The notes under the pieces were generated by a model. It had not been told where the DNA came from. It did not search any database and was given only the letters and a program-made list of their open reading frames with translations. From the NCBI RefSeq assembly GCF_025147485.1, contig NZ_CP102263.1, positions 1,253,501 to 1,317,500 of the forward strand: DNA of 64,000 nucleotides, written 5' to 3'. Every line of letters starts with the position of its first letter. Within the stretch, counting starts at the first letter, position 1. Of this stretch, positions 16,406 to 26,541 are shown piece by piece. Source of the stretch: Bacteroides uniformis. Lineage in GTDB: Bacteria > Bacteroidota > Bacteroidia > Bacteroidales > Bacteroidaceae. Made by a program: the position numbers and the translations under genes.

Positions 16406-17812
16406 ATGAAAAATATTCTATTTATGGTTCTTTCTTTCTCTATATTCTTGTTGTTTTCTTGTTCGGATAAAGAGGAAAATGAGCCTTTTATACCAGTTGA
16501 TGAGATTATCTCTGCGAAAACTTTTCTGATTCCAAATAAAGACACGAAGGTTGTTTCAACGATTCTGAATTTTAAGAATATAGATGCCATAGATTATCTG
16601 ATGGTTCGAAAAAGTGGAGGAAATAGTTATTCAGTCAAAATAGATAGAAATGAGTTAACTGCAGATTATGTATTTAATTATGTGGTTCAGAAGACGGATC
16701 CCCAGAATTTTAGATTGATATTGGTAGCAGTTTATAAAGATGGAAACAAATCGAATGACCTTTCTTTGAATGTGGATAACCGTTGGGGATTCTTTATCCG
16801 AAGCGTCAGTCGTACTGCTCGTGTAACTGGTAGTTCTATGGACGGAGAAAACTTCCCAAACCCTAATAATACTGCGACAAAATGGAATGTAGGAGGAACA
16901 GATCTTGGCATTATTTGGGAGATGCAGCCCGGAAAATATGGAATTTTCTTTGGTGATACTTTTGGGTATGACTTTAAGCCTAATCTGGCTAATCCTGGAC
17001 CTAACGGAGGGAGTTGGCGTAGTAATGTGCTGGCTTTCTCGGAGGATAATGATTTAGAAGATGGATTGTCATTCAGCAATATGGCTACTGATGATAAAGG
17101 GTATGCCCGCGAGATAGTATATGGGGGAAAAGATTCGTCAGGTAATGGTGATTGGACTTCTATCCCAACAGCTGCTATTCGTGCTAATGGAATAGATTAT
17201 GTGCATTATTTTAATATGAGAAATTGGACGGGATGGATTACAAATTATTCGGGAATATATAAGTCGGCTGATAATGGTTTGACATGGGCTAAATGTAAAG
17301 ATATAACCTTCTCATCTTATAGTTTTTTTGGTCAGGTAGGGTACTTTAAGAAAGATGGATATGTTTATATGATAGGTACTCAAACGGGGAGGGATAGCAA
17401 TGCTAAATTAGCACGATTTCATGAAACAGATATTGAGAATAAGACAGCTTATGAATATTGGAATGCTTCTACTAATCAATGGATAAAAGGCAATGAAAAT
17501 GAGGCAACAGTATTAATAGAAGATAAGGTTGGTGAACTTTCTTTTATATATAACGAGACACATAAGAAATGGATAATTGCTTATTTCAATGCAGATAGAT
17601 ATAATATAACTATGCGTACGGCAGAAGACATAACTGGCCCATGGAGTGAACCCTATGAGCTTGCTAATGGTAGAGAGTATGCCCAATTGTATGGTTCTTA
17701 CATTCATCCGTTGTCGGTAACTGGTGATAATTTATATTTTACGATGTCAATGTGGATGCCTTATAATGTTTTTTTAATGAAGGCTGAATTGGCTGATATG
17801 GGAGAGTTTTAA
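16406..17812 (+). CDS. GH183 (DUF4185) endo-D-arabinanase candidate 1, lipoprotein
   Basis: A 468-residue lipoprotein (lipobox Cys19, LLFSCSDK). About 110 N-terminal residues, probably an Ig-like module, precede a DUF4185 domain from about residue 130. Family motifs: NPNNT, GGTDLGIIWE, YGIFFGDTFG, SWRSNVLAFS, then an IPTAAIRANGIDYVHYF segment and a five-bladed-propeller-like repeat of W-rich strands. DUF4185 is GH183, whose characterised members are endo-acting on mycobacterial D-arabinan. Being a lipoprotein next to SusCD, it is probably the surface enzyme that cuts the polymer before import. Two GH183 genes occur in this locus (the other at 35943). Confidence 0.88.
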   Translation: MKNILFMVLSFSIFLLFSCSDKEENEPFIPVDEIISAKTFLIPNKDTKVVSTILNFKNIDAIDYLMVRKSGGNSYSVKIDRNELTADYVFNYVVQKTDPQNFRLILVAVYKDGNKSNDLSLNVDNRWGFFIRSVSRTARVTGSSMDGENFPNPNNTATKWNVGGTDLGIIWEMQPGKYGIFFGDTFGYDFKPNLANPGPNGGSWRSNVLAFSEDNDLEDGLSFSNMATDDKGYAREIVYGGKDSSGNGDWTSIPTAAIRANGIDYVHYFNMRNWTGWITNYSGIYKSADNGLTWAKCKDITFSSYSFFGQVGYFKKDGYVYMIGTQTGRDSNAKLARFHETDIENKTAYEYWNASTNQWIKGNENEATVLIEDKVGELSFIYNETHKKWIIAYFNADRYNITMRTAEDITGPWSEPYELANGREYAQLYGSYIHPLSVTGDNLYFTMSMWMPYNVFLMKAELADMGEF

Positions 17813-17834
17813 TTATATTGATAAATATAATATC

Positions 17835-19931
17835 ATGAACACACGCACATTAATTATAACTTTTGTTTGGATGATAATGTCCAACATAGGCATCTTTGCT
17901 CAAGAGCATTGGGATGCACAAGAGAGAATTGAGTTGAATAAGGGTGTTTTTCCGAAGAATTTTAGTAAAGCTATTGATATTATACAGTATGATTTATTAG
18001 GAATTGAGAGAGGAAAAAGCCATGTGAAAGTGATAGATAACAACACTTTGTACATAAACCTTTCTTTTTCGCTTAAAAACTCTGTTCAACAAGGTGATTG
18101 GCGTATAGCGGTAAAGCCGGATTTTTTACCTTCATTCCATTGGGCGCCACATCTTACTCCTACTGATAGAAATGTCATCGATCAACATGTATTCCGTTCT
18201 CCTGCCCTTATCGTAGCAGACGATCATCAAACTCTTATTCTTATCCCCGATTTGGATATTATGCAGAAGGGGACTCCTGTACGATGGTATATGGATATGG
18301 ACGCATCCTCTAATACACTTATTCTCGGAATGTGTAATAACCATGTATCCGAACACGTTCTGTTTGAGCGTGATCAAGAAACTACTTACCCAAAAGGAGA
18401 TATTGAAATAGGCTTTTATTTGATGTATTCTGATAGCAAGGAAGTATTGCGGAATCCTTTTAAGAAGCCGTTAGAATTTATGTGGAGTCGATGGGGGCAT
18501 GCTGCATATGAGAAAGGTAATCCGGTGAAGGAAAACCTAGAAACGTATGTGAAACATACTTATAATTGGGCTTTTAATTCATGGTCAGAAAATGTGTGGC
18601 AGCAATTTGAGTTAGATGGGAAAAAAGTGGGTGCTCCCGTATTCATTGTGAATGTTACTCAAAGTCCTAATTATCCGGGAGAGATTAATGAACGTGAATT
18701 TCGTTCTATCTGGAATCAGGCATGGTTCAGTTCATTGCGTTCTGCAAGTGGATTATATCGATATGCAAGAAGAACCGGTAATAGGGAGCTTCTTGCAAAA
18801 GCAAATTTGACAAAAGAACTGGCTCTGTCATTTCCGCAGAGGAATGGTTTTTTCTATGGACTTATCGGTACGGAAATGCATGAAGTAGAGATTGATGGTA
18901 AAAAGTATAATCGGAGCAAGGGGTGGAATACCTATTATTGGGGAAATTCCAACAGAAATCCTTATACCTGGAATCCGAAAGAATCTCCGTATCATATTCT
19001 TGATATGAGTTGGACAGCATTGTTGATGCTTCGGTGGTATGATGAATTAGAAAAAGATGCCCGTCTTTTGGCTTATGCAGAAGATTATGCGATGGCTTTA
19101 CTTGGAATACAGTATGAAAATGGTTTTTTCCCTGGCTGGCTTGACTTAAAGACAATGCAGCCGATGAACCATTTGAATGCTTCTCCTGAAACATCTTTAT
19201 CAGTTACTTTTTTACTTAAACTGTATGAGCTTACACATAAGGAAGAGTATAAACGGACAGCATTTAGAGCTATGAATGCAGTTATCCATGAAATTATCCC
19301 GGTTGGGAAGTGGGAAGACTTTGAAACCTATTGGTCTTGTTCTCGTTACGGTTCGGATAACTTGGTAGGTAAAAAAGTTTTGCGGAACAATATGCATAAA
19401 CAGAATAATTTTTCAATGTTCTGGACAGCTGAAGCCTTACTGGAGTGCTATCGTCTTACCTCAAATAAAGAATATCTTGATTATGGACAGCGTACACTTG
19501 ATGAATTGCTGATGACCCAAGCATCGTGGCAGCCGCCATACATGTATGTAAATGTATTGGGTGGTTTTGGTGTGTTGAATGCCGATGGTGAATGGAATGA
19601 TTCACGCGAAAGTCTTTTTTCCGAACTCATCATTCAATATGGAAAACTTCTTGATAAGCCAGAGTATATAGAACGGGGATATGCTGCACTTAAGGCATCT
19701 TTTGTAATGATGTATTGTACTGAAAATCCTCAAACCAAACAGCAATGGGAAAAAGTTCATCCGTTCTTTGCTTCAGAGGATTATGGATTCATGATGGAAA
19801 ATTACGGGCATGGCGGCCGTACAAATCCGGCAGGTGAAGGTATGGGTGAGTTTACAATCTATGATTGGGGAAATGGAGCAGCGGCTGAAGCGTACAACCG
19901 CATCCTTGATAAATTTGGAAAAATAGAATAA
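17835..19931 (+). CDS. Unrecognised secreted (alpha/alpha)-barrel-like protein
   Basis: A 698-residue protein with a signal peptide (about 1-22, ending IFAQ). I cannot assign a family. Residues 25-220 look beta-rich. From about 230 to 690 there is a succession of amphipathic helices with W/Y-rich turns, like the (alpha/alpha)6 barrels of many glycoside hydrolases and polysaccharide lyases: SWTALLMLRWYDELEKD near 392, YENGFFPGWLD near 428, HLNASPETSLSVTFLLKLYEL near 447, FSMFWTAEALLECYRL near 525. The spacing is 22 bases after GH183 and 27 bases before GH116, so it is co-transcribed with D-arabinan enzymes. A hydrolase or lyase acting on the same glycan is a reasonable guess, not a finding. 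Confidence 0.8.
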   Translation: MNTRTLIITFVWMIMSNIGIFAQEHWDAQERIELNKGVFPKNFSKAIDIIQYDLLGIERGKSHVKVIDNNTLYINLSFSLKNSVQQGDWRIAVKPDFLPSFHWAPHLTPTDRNVIDQHVFRSPALIVADDHQTLILIPDLDIMQKGTPVRWYMDMDASSNTLILGMCNNHVSEHVLFERDQETTYPKGDIEIGFYLMYSDSKEVLRNPFKKPLEFMWSRWGHAAYEKGNPVKENLETYVKHTYNWAFNSWSENVWQQFELDGKKVGAPVFIVNVTQSPNYPGEINEREFRSIWNQAWFSSLRSASGLYRYARRTGNRELLAKANLTKELALSFPQRNGFFYGLIGTEMHEVEIDGKKYNRSKGWNTYYWGNSNRNPYTWNPKESPYHILDMSWTALLMLRWYDELEKDARLLAYAEDYAMALLGIQYENGFFPGWLDLKTMQPMNHLNASPETSLSVTFLLKLYELTHKEEYKRTAFRAMNAVIHEIIPVGKWEDFETYWSCSRYGSDNLVGKKVLRNNMHKQNNFSMFWTAEALLECYRLTSNKEYLDYGQRTLDELLMTQASWQPPYMYVNVLGGFGVLNADGEWNDSRESLFSELIIQYGKLLDKPEYIERGYAALKASFVMMYCTENPQTKQQWEKVHPFFASEDYGFMMENYGHGGRTNPAGEGMGEFTIYDWGNGAAAEAYNRILDKFGKIE

Positions 19932-19958
19932 TGATTCGTTAACATTAATAATTCAACT

Positions 19959-22937
19959 ATGGTAAGATCAACTTTAACCTTATTGGCCCTATTTAATGTG
20001 GCTATACTGTTTCCGGGTAAAGCAATGTCCCAGAACAGTGAAGGGCGGGAGTTTAACGGTAAGTATCAAAAGGAATATCTGGATAAGATTGCATTTCCTA
20101 TAGGGGGAATCGGCGCCGGAATGTTCTGTTTGGAGGGAACCGGTGCCATTTCGCATGTGTCTCTCAGACACCATCCTGATGTGATGAATGAGCCGTATAC
20201 CTTTGCTGCGATTTATGTAAAGGGGGTTGAGAACGGAGCAAAGGTATTGGAAGGGCAGGTTCCGACTTGGAAGTTATTTGGTCCTGCACAGAGTGGTTTA
20301 GGTAGGGGAGACAAGACGTACGGTCTTCCACGCTTTGAAGAGGCGGTATTCCAGGCACGTTTCCCTTTTGCAACTGTAGATTTGAAAGACAAGGATATGC
20401 CTTTGGCTGCAAAGATTACGGGTTGGAGTCCTTTCATTCCGACGGATGCGGACAATTCCAGTTTGCCGGTTGGAGTACTGGAATATCAATTTACAAATAC
20501 TTCCGGTAAGGCTATCGAGACGGTATTTTCTTATAATACCAAAAATTTCATAGATGGTCAGGGTACTATCCGAGGGGTAAAGAACGGGTTTGTTTTAGAA
20601 TCCGATCAGAACAACAGTGGGCTAGCTATTTATGTGGACAATGCTGCTGCTGTTGTAGACCATTGTTGGTTCCGTGGTGCCTGGTTCGATCCGCAGACTG
20701 TGGTTTGGGATAATATTCGCTATGGGCGGATTGCTGATAAGCAGCCGGTTAAGGGTGTTGCTCCGGGAGCATCTGTTTATGTTCCGCTGACGTTGCAGCC
20801 GGGAGAGACAAAAACAGTCAAGGTAAACTTCTGCTGGTATCTGCCCGATTCAAACCTTTCTATCGGTGGTGCCAGAAAGGTAGGACAGGCATTTACGGGA
20901 ATGCCCTGCAAGGGAACGGCTTCCGGTCAGCAACCTGTGAGCGGCTTTGTCGGCAAGCAGTTGCTGAACTCGTTCGATAGGGGTGGAGATGGACTGACGG
21001 GTATTATTCAGTCTCCTGAGTTCAATATTGGGAAAAGATATCTGAAGTTTCTGGTAGGTGGAGGCAGTCAGGCTGACCGTACTTCTGTAAATCTTGTAGT
21101 AGACGGAAAGATTGTAGAGACGGCGGTCGGAAATCAGACGGAGACTCTGAGTGAAACCGTATGGGATTTGAAACCTTATCAAGGAAAGAAGGCTTTTGTG
21201 AAAGTCATTGATTTGGATGTTTACCCGTGGGGACATATTCTGGCCGACCAGTTTGTGTTGACAGACAATAGGAATGAAGATATTTACAACTTGTCTTCTA
21301 CATCCACCTTACTTGCCGATTTTGAAAATAACAGTTGGGGAGATTGGCAGGTTGTGGATTCTTCTGAAGAAGAAAAACAATTCCTGGCAGATGAAGGAGA
21401 TGTCGAAGCTACCTACAGACCTTGGTACTCGGAGCGCTTCAAGAGTTTGAATGAGGTTATCGGCTATTGGGATGCAAACCAGGCGATGCTGGAAAAGAAC
21501 AGCCGGCTGTTCAGTGATGCATTCTATAGTTCCTCTTTGCCGGCAGAAGTACTGGAGGCTGTTGCTGCTAATTTAACTATATTGAAATCTCCTACGGTAT
21601 TACGTCAATGGGATGGAAGATTTTGGGCTTGGGAAGGATGTCAGGATTCTTTTGGCTCTTGTCACGGAAGTTGTACGCATGTGTGGAACTATGCACAGGC
21701 TTTGCCCCATTTGTTCCCGTCTTTGGAAAGAACCTTGCGTGAAACGGAATTCAGGGTAAGCCAGAATACGGAAGGACACCAGAATTTTAGAGTCAACTTG
21801 CCTATTTCGGCACCGCCTCACAACTTCCATGCTGCTGCCGACGGACAGTTGGGTGGGATTATGAAAGTTTACCGTGAATGGCGTATCAGTGGGGATACAC
21901 AGTGGATGAAAGACCTTTTCCCGGCAGTGAAAAAGAGTCTTGACTATTGCATCCGTACATGGGACCCCTTGCATAAGGGCTATCTTGAAGAGCCGCACCA
22001 CAATACTTATGACATCGAGTTCTGGGGACCGGACGGCATGTGTACAAGTTTCTATTTGGGAGCTTTGACTGCGTTTATAGAGATGGGCAAGGAGCTGAAG
22101 CAACCCGTTAAGGAATATACGGCCCTGCTGTCAAAAGGCAAGAAATACATGGAAACTGCACTCTTCGATGGAGAATATTTCATACAGAAAATTCAGTGGG
22201 AAGGGCTTCAGGCTCCCAATCCGGTTGATGTAATGTCTTTCGGGGGAAGTTATTCCGAAGAGGCCCTGAAATTGCTGAAGGAAGAAGGGCCAAAATACCA
22301 ATACGGTACCGGTTGTCTGTCCGATGGAATTTTAGGGATGTGGATGGCTTCCGTATGCGGACTGGATGAAGTGCTGGACAATGAAAAGGTCAGGAGCCAT
22401 CTGGTGGCCGTACACAAATACAATCTGAAACATGACTTGATAGACCATTTCAATCCTCAAAGACCGGTGTATGCTTGTGGTAAGGATGGTGGATTATTGC
22501 TTTGCACATGGCCGAAGGGTGGTATGCTGTCACTGCCTTTTGTATACAGCAATGAAGTCTGGACCGGTATCGAATATCAGGTTGCCAGTCATTTGATGAT
22601 GAAAGGTGAGGTGGAAAAGGGCTTGGATATTGTCCGTGAATGCCGTGAGAGATATGATGGAAGAGTAAGAAACCCATTCAATGAGATAGAGTGCGGGCAT
22701 TGGTATGCACGTGCCATGGCAAGCTATGGAATGTTGCAGGGGCTTACAGGAGTGCGGTATGATGCTGTTGACAAAACCATGTACATCAATTCTAAGATTG
22801 GTGATTTCAAAAGTTTCATCAGTACTGATACCGGTTTCGGAACCATTGAATGGAAAGCAGGAAAGCCTGTGTTGAATGTGGTTTATGGCAACATTGATGT
22901 GAAACGCTATAATGTTTCGGGCAAGATTGTGGATTGA
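19959..22937 (+). CDS. GH116 glycosidase (exo-beta-D-arabinofuranosidase candidate)
   Basis: A 992-residue secreted enzyme with a signal peptide of about 24 residues (KAMSQ). It has the GH116 layout: an N-terminal beta-sandwich opening with IAFPIGGIGAGMFCLEGTGAISH, and a C-terminal (alpha/alpha)6 catalytic domain with GSCTHVWNYAQALPHLFPSLERTLRETEF. Candidate catalytic residues are E559 (AWEGCQ) and D685 (NTYDIEFWG), assigned by analogy only. An insert at about 320-450 resembles a carbohydrate-binding sandwich. GH116 includes beta-glucosidases and also the exo-beta-D-arabinofuranosidase that caps D-arabinan degradation. With GH183 and GH172 genes beside it, the latter activity is the better prediction. 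Confidence 0.87.
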   Translation: MVRSTLTLLALFNVAILFPGKAMSQNSEGREFNGKYQKEYLDKIAFPIGGIGAGMFCLEGTGAISHVSLRHHPDVMNEPYTFAAIYVKGVENGAKVLEGQVPTWKLFGPAQSGLGRGDKTYGLPRFEEAVFQARFPFATVDLKDKDMPLAAKITGWSPFIPTDADNSSLPVGVLEYQFTNTSGKAIETVFSYNTKNFIDGQGTIRGVKNGFVLESDQNNSGLAIYVDNAAAVVDHCWFRGAWFDPQTVVWDNIRYGRIADKQPVKGVAPGASVYVPLTLQPGETKTVKVNFCWYLPDSNLSIGGARKVGQAFTGMPCKGTASGQQPVSGFVGKQLLNSFDRGGDGLTGIIQSPEFNIGKRYLKFLVGGGSQADRTSVNLVVDGKIVETAVGNQTETLSETVWDLKPYQGKKAFVKVIDLDVYPWGHILADQFVLTDNRNEDIYNLSSTSTLLADFENNSWGDWQVVDSSEEEKQFLADEGDVEATYRPWYSERFKSLNEVIGYWDANQAMLEKNSRLFSDAFYSSSLPAEVLEAVAANLTILKSPTVLRQWDGRFWAWEGCQDSFGSCHGSCTHVWNYAQALPHLFPSLERTLRETEFRVSQNTEGHQNFRVNLPISAPPHNFHAAADGQLGGIMKVYREWRISGDTQWMKDLFPAVKKSLDYCIRTWDPLHKGYLEEPHHNTYDIEFWGPDGMCTSFYLGALTAFIEMGKELKQPVKEYTALLSKGKKYMETALFDGEYFIQKIQWEGLQAPNPVDVMSFGGSYSEEALKLLKEEGPKYQYGTGCLSDGILGMWMASVCGLDEVLDNEKVRSHLVAVHKYNLKHDLIDHFNPQRPVYACGKDGGLLLCTWPKGGMLSLPFVYSNEVWTGIEYQVASHLMMKGEVEKGLDIVRECRERYDGRVRNPFNEIECGHWYARAMASYGMLQGLTGVRYDAVDKTMYINSKIGDFKSFISTDTGFGTIEWKAGKPVLNVVYGNIDVKRYNVSGKIVD

Positions 22938-22977
22938 GGTCAATTAGGATAGGATGTACAATCAAAGACAGATTAAG

Positions 22978-24960
22978 ATGACAGAGAAGAAGAAACTTTT
23001 TGTTTTGTGTGTTGCACTATTTTGCTTTATGGCTGTTTCTGCACAGCAGAGAATGTCTGTATCGTCTCCTGACGGAAAACTTAGATTTTCTCTGAAAGTG
23101 ACGTCGGAGAGTGTTTCATATGACATCGACTATAGGAAGCAGCCTCTTATAACAAATTCTTTGCTTGGTTTCAGCTTTGATAGCGGAGAGTTCGGAAGGA
23201 ATCTTAAAGCAGGAAAGGTGCAGCGTAAAAAGATTGATGAGACATACAAGCTCATTGTCGGCAAGACAAGTAGTGTACGTAGCCGTTGCAATGAAATGAC
23301 CGTTCCCATGCAGGAACCGTCAGATTCCGGCCGTCTGATAAACCTGGTTGTAAGGGCATTCGATGACGGGATAGCATTCAGATATGAATTTCCGGAACAG
23401 AAAGCATGGGATTCATACGTGATGTATGATGAAAGGACACAGTTCAACTTGCAAGGAAACCCGATGGCGTTGCTCATGTACCTGCCCGGGTATGTGAATA
23501 CACACGAAGGGGTATACAGTCATGTAAGATATGACAAGGTGGCAAGGAAAAGGCTGATAGAGATGCCCGCCACATTCGAGTTCGACAACGGGGTGGCAGT
23601 GGCCATAACCGAAGCGGCCATACGGGACTATGCGGGGATGTACCTGATGAAGGAGAAGGGTGGGCTGACTGGAAAGCTCTCGCCAAAACTGGGGCAGGAG
23701 AAGATAAAGGTCGAGATAGACAACTTCCCACACCGTACCCCGTGGCGCGTAATCTCCGTTGCAGACCGGGTGGGAGGATTGCTGGAGACGAATATACTAA
23801 CAAGCCTGAACGAGCCCTGCAGGATTGAAGACACTTCATGGATTAAGCCTTGCCGGACCACGTTCACATGGTGGAACGGGAATGTCGTGCCGGACAGCAC
23901 GTTCTCTCCGGGGAACAACTTCGATACAAACAAGTACTACATCGATTTTGCAGCACGCAATGGCTTGGATGCACATGGAATCTACGGATATGCGGAGACT
24001 CCTTGGTACTATGATGACAACTTCAATTTCGGATGGGCGGGACCCAATGCGGACGTTACAAAACCGATACCGTGCCTGAACATGCCGAGAATTGTGGAAT
24101 ATGCAAGGAGCAAGGGGGTTGGCATACATCTGTGGGTACACTGGAGACCGTTGTACGACAAACTCGAAGAAGCCTTTGCGCTCTATGAGGAATGGGGGGT
24201 CAGGGGACTCATGGTGGACTTCATGGACCGCAATGACCAAGAGATGATACGTATCCAAGAAGAGATACTGGAATGTGCGGCAAGACACAGGCTCTTCATA
24301 CAGTTCCATGGGTCGAGCAAGCCTTCCGGACTGGTAAGGACGTATCCGAATGAATTCACACGGGAGGGGACACTCAACTATGAAGTATGCAAATGGGACA
24401 CGCTGGTGAATGCGGACCATGACATTGCGATACCCTTCACCAGGATGCTGGCGGGAGCGACGGACTATCACCTGGGAGGGTTCAGGGCACTGCCGCGCTC
24501 GGAGTTCAAGATACAGTATGTAAATCCTCATGTAATGAGCACACGCTGCCATATGTTGGCCATGTATGTGGTTTTGGAAAACCATCTCACCTCGTTGTGC
24601 GATACGCCAAAGGCTTATGAAGGTCAACCGGGGTTCGAGGTGCTCCGTACCGTGCCGGGAACGTGGGATGAGATAAGAGTTCCGCTGGCAAGGATGAATG
24701 AGCATGTCACGGTGGCCCGCAGGAGCGGTTCGGACTGGTGGGTGGGCTCGCTGAACAACGGTACGGAAAGGGATCTGAAATTGGAATTGGACTTCCTTAG
24801 TGAGGGGGACTACCAGGCAACGATCTATACCGATGCGGAGGATGTGGAGCGGAATCCAAACAATCTGGACAGACAGGTACGGAAAGTTACAAGGAAGGAT
24901 ATCATTGAACTGAATCTGGCAAAGGATGGAGGAGCGCTATTACATATCAGAAGGTTATAA
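22978..24960 (+). CDS. GH97 glycoside hydrolase
   Basis: A 660-residue secreted enzyme with a signal peptide ending AVSA-Q. I prefer the ATG at 22978; an in-frame ATG at 22954 would add 8 residues. It has the three GH97 parts: an N-terminal beta-sandwich (SSPDGKLRFSLKV), a TIM barrel (FAARNGLDAHGIYGYAETPWYY, then GVGIHLWVHWRPLYD) and a C-terminal beta-domain. GVRGLMVDFMDRNDQE near residue 407 carries an Asp at the strand end, as expected for retaining GH97 enzymes (alpha-galactosidase or beta-L-arabinopyranosidase) rather than inverting SusB-type alpha-glucosidases. Its link to D-arabinan or mannan is unclear; it may remove a side-chain sugar. The gene becomes visibly more GC-rich after about 23480. 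Confidence 0.87.
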   Translation: MTEKKKLFVLCVALFCFMAVSAQQRMSVSSPDGKLRFSLKVTSESVSYDIDYRKQPLITNSLLGFSFDSGEFGRNLKAGKVQRKKIDETYKLIVGKTSSVRSRCNEMTVPMQEPSDSGRLINLVVRAFDDGIAFRYEFPEQKAWDSYVMYDERTQFNLQGNPMALLMYLPGYVNTHEGVYSHVRYDKVARKRLIEMPATFEFDNGVAVAITEAAIRDYAGMYLMKEKGGLTGKLSPKLGQEKIKVEIDNFPHRTPWRVISVADRVGGLLETNILTSLNEPCRIEDTSWIKPCRTTFTWWNGNVVPDSTFSPGNNFDTNKYYIDFAARNGLDAHGIYGYAETPWYYDDNFNFGWAGPNADVTKPIPCLNMPRIVEYARSKGVGIHLWVHWRPLYDKLEEAFALYEEWGVRGLMVDFMDRNDQEMIRIQEEILECAARHRLFIQFHGSSKPSGLVRTYPNEFTREGTLNYEVCKWDTLVNADHDIAIPFTRMLAGATDYHLGGFRALPRSEFKIQYVNPHVMSTRCHMLAMYVVLENHLTSLCDTPKAYEGQPGFEVLRTVPGTWDEIRVPLARMNEHVTVARRSGSDWWVGSLNNGTERDLKLELDFLSEGDYQATIYTDAEDVERNPNNLDRQVRKVTRKDIIELNLAKDGGALLHIRRL

Positions 24961-25061
24961 GGGTGATGTTTATCAGTTGAAATTGTATTTCAATCAGTTG
25001 TTAGTTTGTTAGGATAAGAAGATTGTTCCAGGATAATATTTTTAATCAATGGATTTATAAC

Positions 25062-26510
25062 ATGAACAGAAGAAATTTTATAAAGAGAGTGGGCCTTTTG
25101 GGGGCAGGATATGCGCTGAATAAAAACTTGATGTTTGCGAATTCAGGCGTAGCTTCGACAGCTACCTCTTTTTCGTCGTTTCCAACAGTAAGGAAGCCTA
25201 TATCGGAAAGGAACTTCAAAAGTCCTGCCATTGAAAAGGCCATTACTACTTTTAAACAGAAGGTCAAGAATGAAGAACTGGGCTGGCTGTTTGGGAATTG
25301 TTTTCCGAATACGTTGGACACAACCGTTTTTTATTCAGAAAAGGATGGCCGACCGGATACATATGTGATTACCGGTGATATTGATGCCATGTGGTTAAGG
25401 GATAGTTCTGCCCAAGTATATCCGTATTTGGATTTCATGTCTGAAGATAAAAACCTGCAAAGACTGATAATTGGCGTTATCAATAAGCAGACCTCCTTTA
25501 TATTGAAGGATCCGTATGCCAATGCCTTTTATGATGATGATACGAAGTATACAAGATGGAACAGCGATCATACGGAGATGAAACCGGGTATTCATGAGCG
25601 TAAATACGAGTTGGATTCGCTTTGCTATCCCATTCGCCTGGCATATGGATACTGGAAAAAGACAAATGATGCTTCTCCTTTCGATGCGCAATGGAAGAAG
25701 GCGATAGAAACCGTTTTAAGGGTCTGCAAGGAACAGCAGAGAAAACATGGTAACGGGCCTTATAGCTTTCGCAGAACTTCGGAATGGGCTATAGATGCTG
25801 TTCCTATGGGTGGAGTGGGCTATAAAGTAAATCCGGTCGGATTGATTTGCTCTACTTTCAGGCCTAGTGATGATGCCACTATCTTTCCTTTTCTCGTCCC
25901 GTCCAATTTCTTTGCGGTGGCCAGTTTGAGGCAGGCTTCCGAAATGGTTCAAAAGATAACCAAAGACAATGTACTGGCTGATGAACTGTTGGCGTTGAGT
26001 AAAGAAGTTTATAATGCTTTGCAGACTTATGCCGTGGTGAATCATCCGAAGTTCGGTAAAATCTATGCTTTTGAAATAGATGGCTTTGGATCGGCTTATC
26101 TTAGTGATGATGCCAACGTCCCTAATCTGCTGGCGTTACCCTATCTGGGTGGTGTTGATAGTGATGATGCAATTTATGCCAATACCAGAAGATTCGTGTG
26201 GTCGGAATACAATCCTTATTTCTTTAAAGGTTCTTATTTTGAAGGGATAGGAGGACATCATATTGGTACGGACATGATATGGCCGATGAGCCTGATAATG
26301 AAAGCCCTGACTGCTCAAGACGATAAAGAGTTACAGCAATGTATCCAGATGCTCCAGAAAACGCATGCCGGTACCGGGTTCATGCACGAGTCATTCCACA
26401 AGGATGACCCCAAGAAATTCACAAGGAGCTGGTTTGCATGGGCCAATACATTGTTTGGAGAATTGCTGTGGAAAACATTCAATGAGAAACCATATTTATT
26501 GGAATATTAA
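25062..26510 (+). CDS. GH125 exo-alpha-1,6-mannosidase
   Basis: A 482-residue enzyme from the ATG at 25062. That start gives a twin-arginine-like leader (NRRNFIKRVGLLGAGYAL), suggesting Tat export to the periplasm. The upstream extension to 25023 has no leader character. GH125 signatures include TYVITGDIDAMWLRDSSAQVYPYL (near 110), RRTSEWAIDAVPMGG (near 240), CSTFRPSDDATIFPF (near 265) and GGHHIGTDMIWPMSL (near 405). Characterised GH125 enzymes remove alpha-1,6-linked mannose from the non-reducing end with inversion. In this locus it could trim the alpha-1,6-mannan core of lipomannan or lipoarabinomannan after GH76 cutting. Confidence 0.9.
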   Translation: MNRRNFIKRVGLLGAGYALNKNLMFANSGVASTATSFSSFPTVRKPISERNFKSPAIEKAITTFKQKVKNEELGWLFGNCFPNTLDTTVFYSEKDGRPDTYVITGDIDAMWLRDSSAQVYPYLDFMSEDKNLQRLIIGVINKQTSFILKDPYANAFYDDDTKYTRWNSDHTEMKPGIHERKYELDSLCYPIRLAYGYWKKTNDASPFDAQWKKAIETVLRVCKEQQRKHGNGPYSFRRTSEWAIDAVPMGGVGYKVNPVGLICSTFRPSDDATIFPFLVPSNFFAVASLRQASEMVQKITKDNVLADELLALSKEVYNALQTYAVVNHPKFGKIYAFEIDGFGSAYLSDDANVPNLLALPYLGGVDSDDAIYANTRRFVWSEYNPYFFKGSYFEGIGGHHIGTDMIWPMSLIMKALTAQDDKELQQCIQMLQKTHAGTGFMHESFHKDDPKKFTRSWFAWANTLFGELLWKTFNEKPYLLEY

Positions 26511-26541
26511 TCATCTAATTAATCAATGTAAACAAAAATTT

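Noticed and set aside
26365..26541. 59-codon N-terminal extension of the second GH172 protein
   Set aside because: It overlaps the end of the GH125 gene in another frame and would bury the signal peptide. The ATG at 26542 is preferred.
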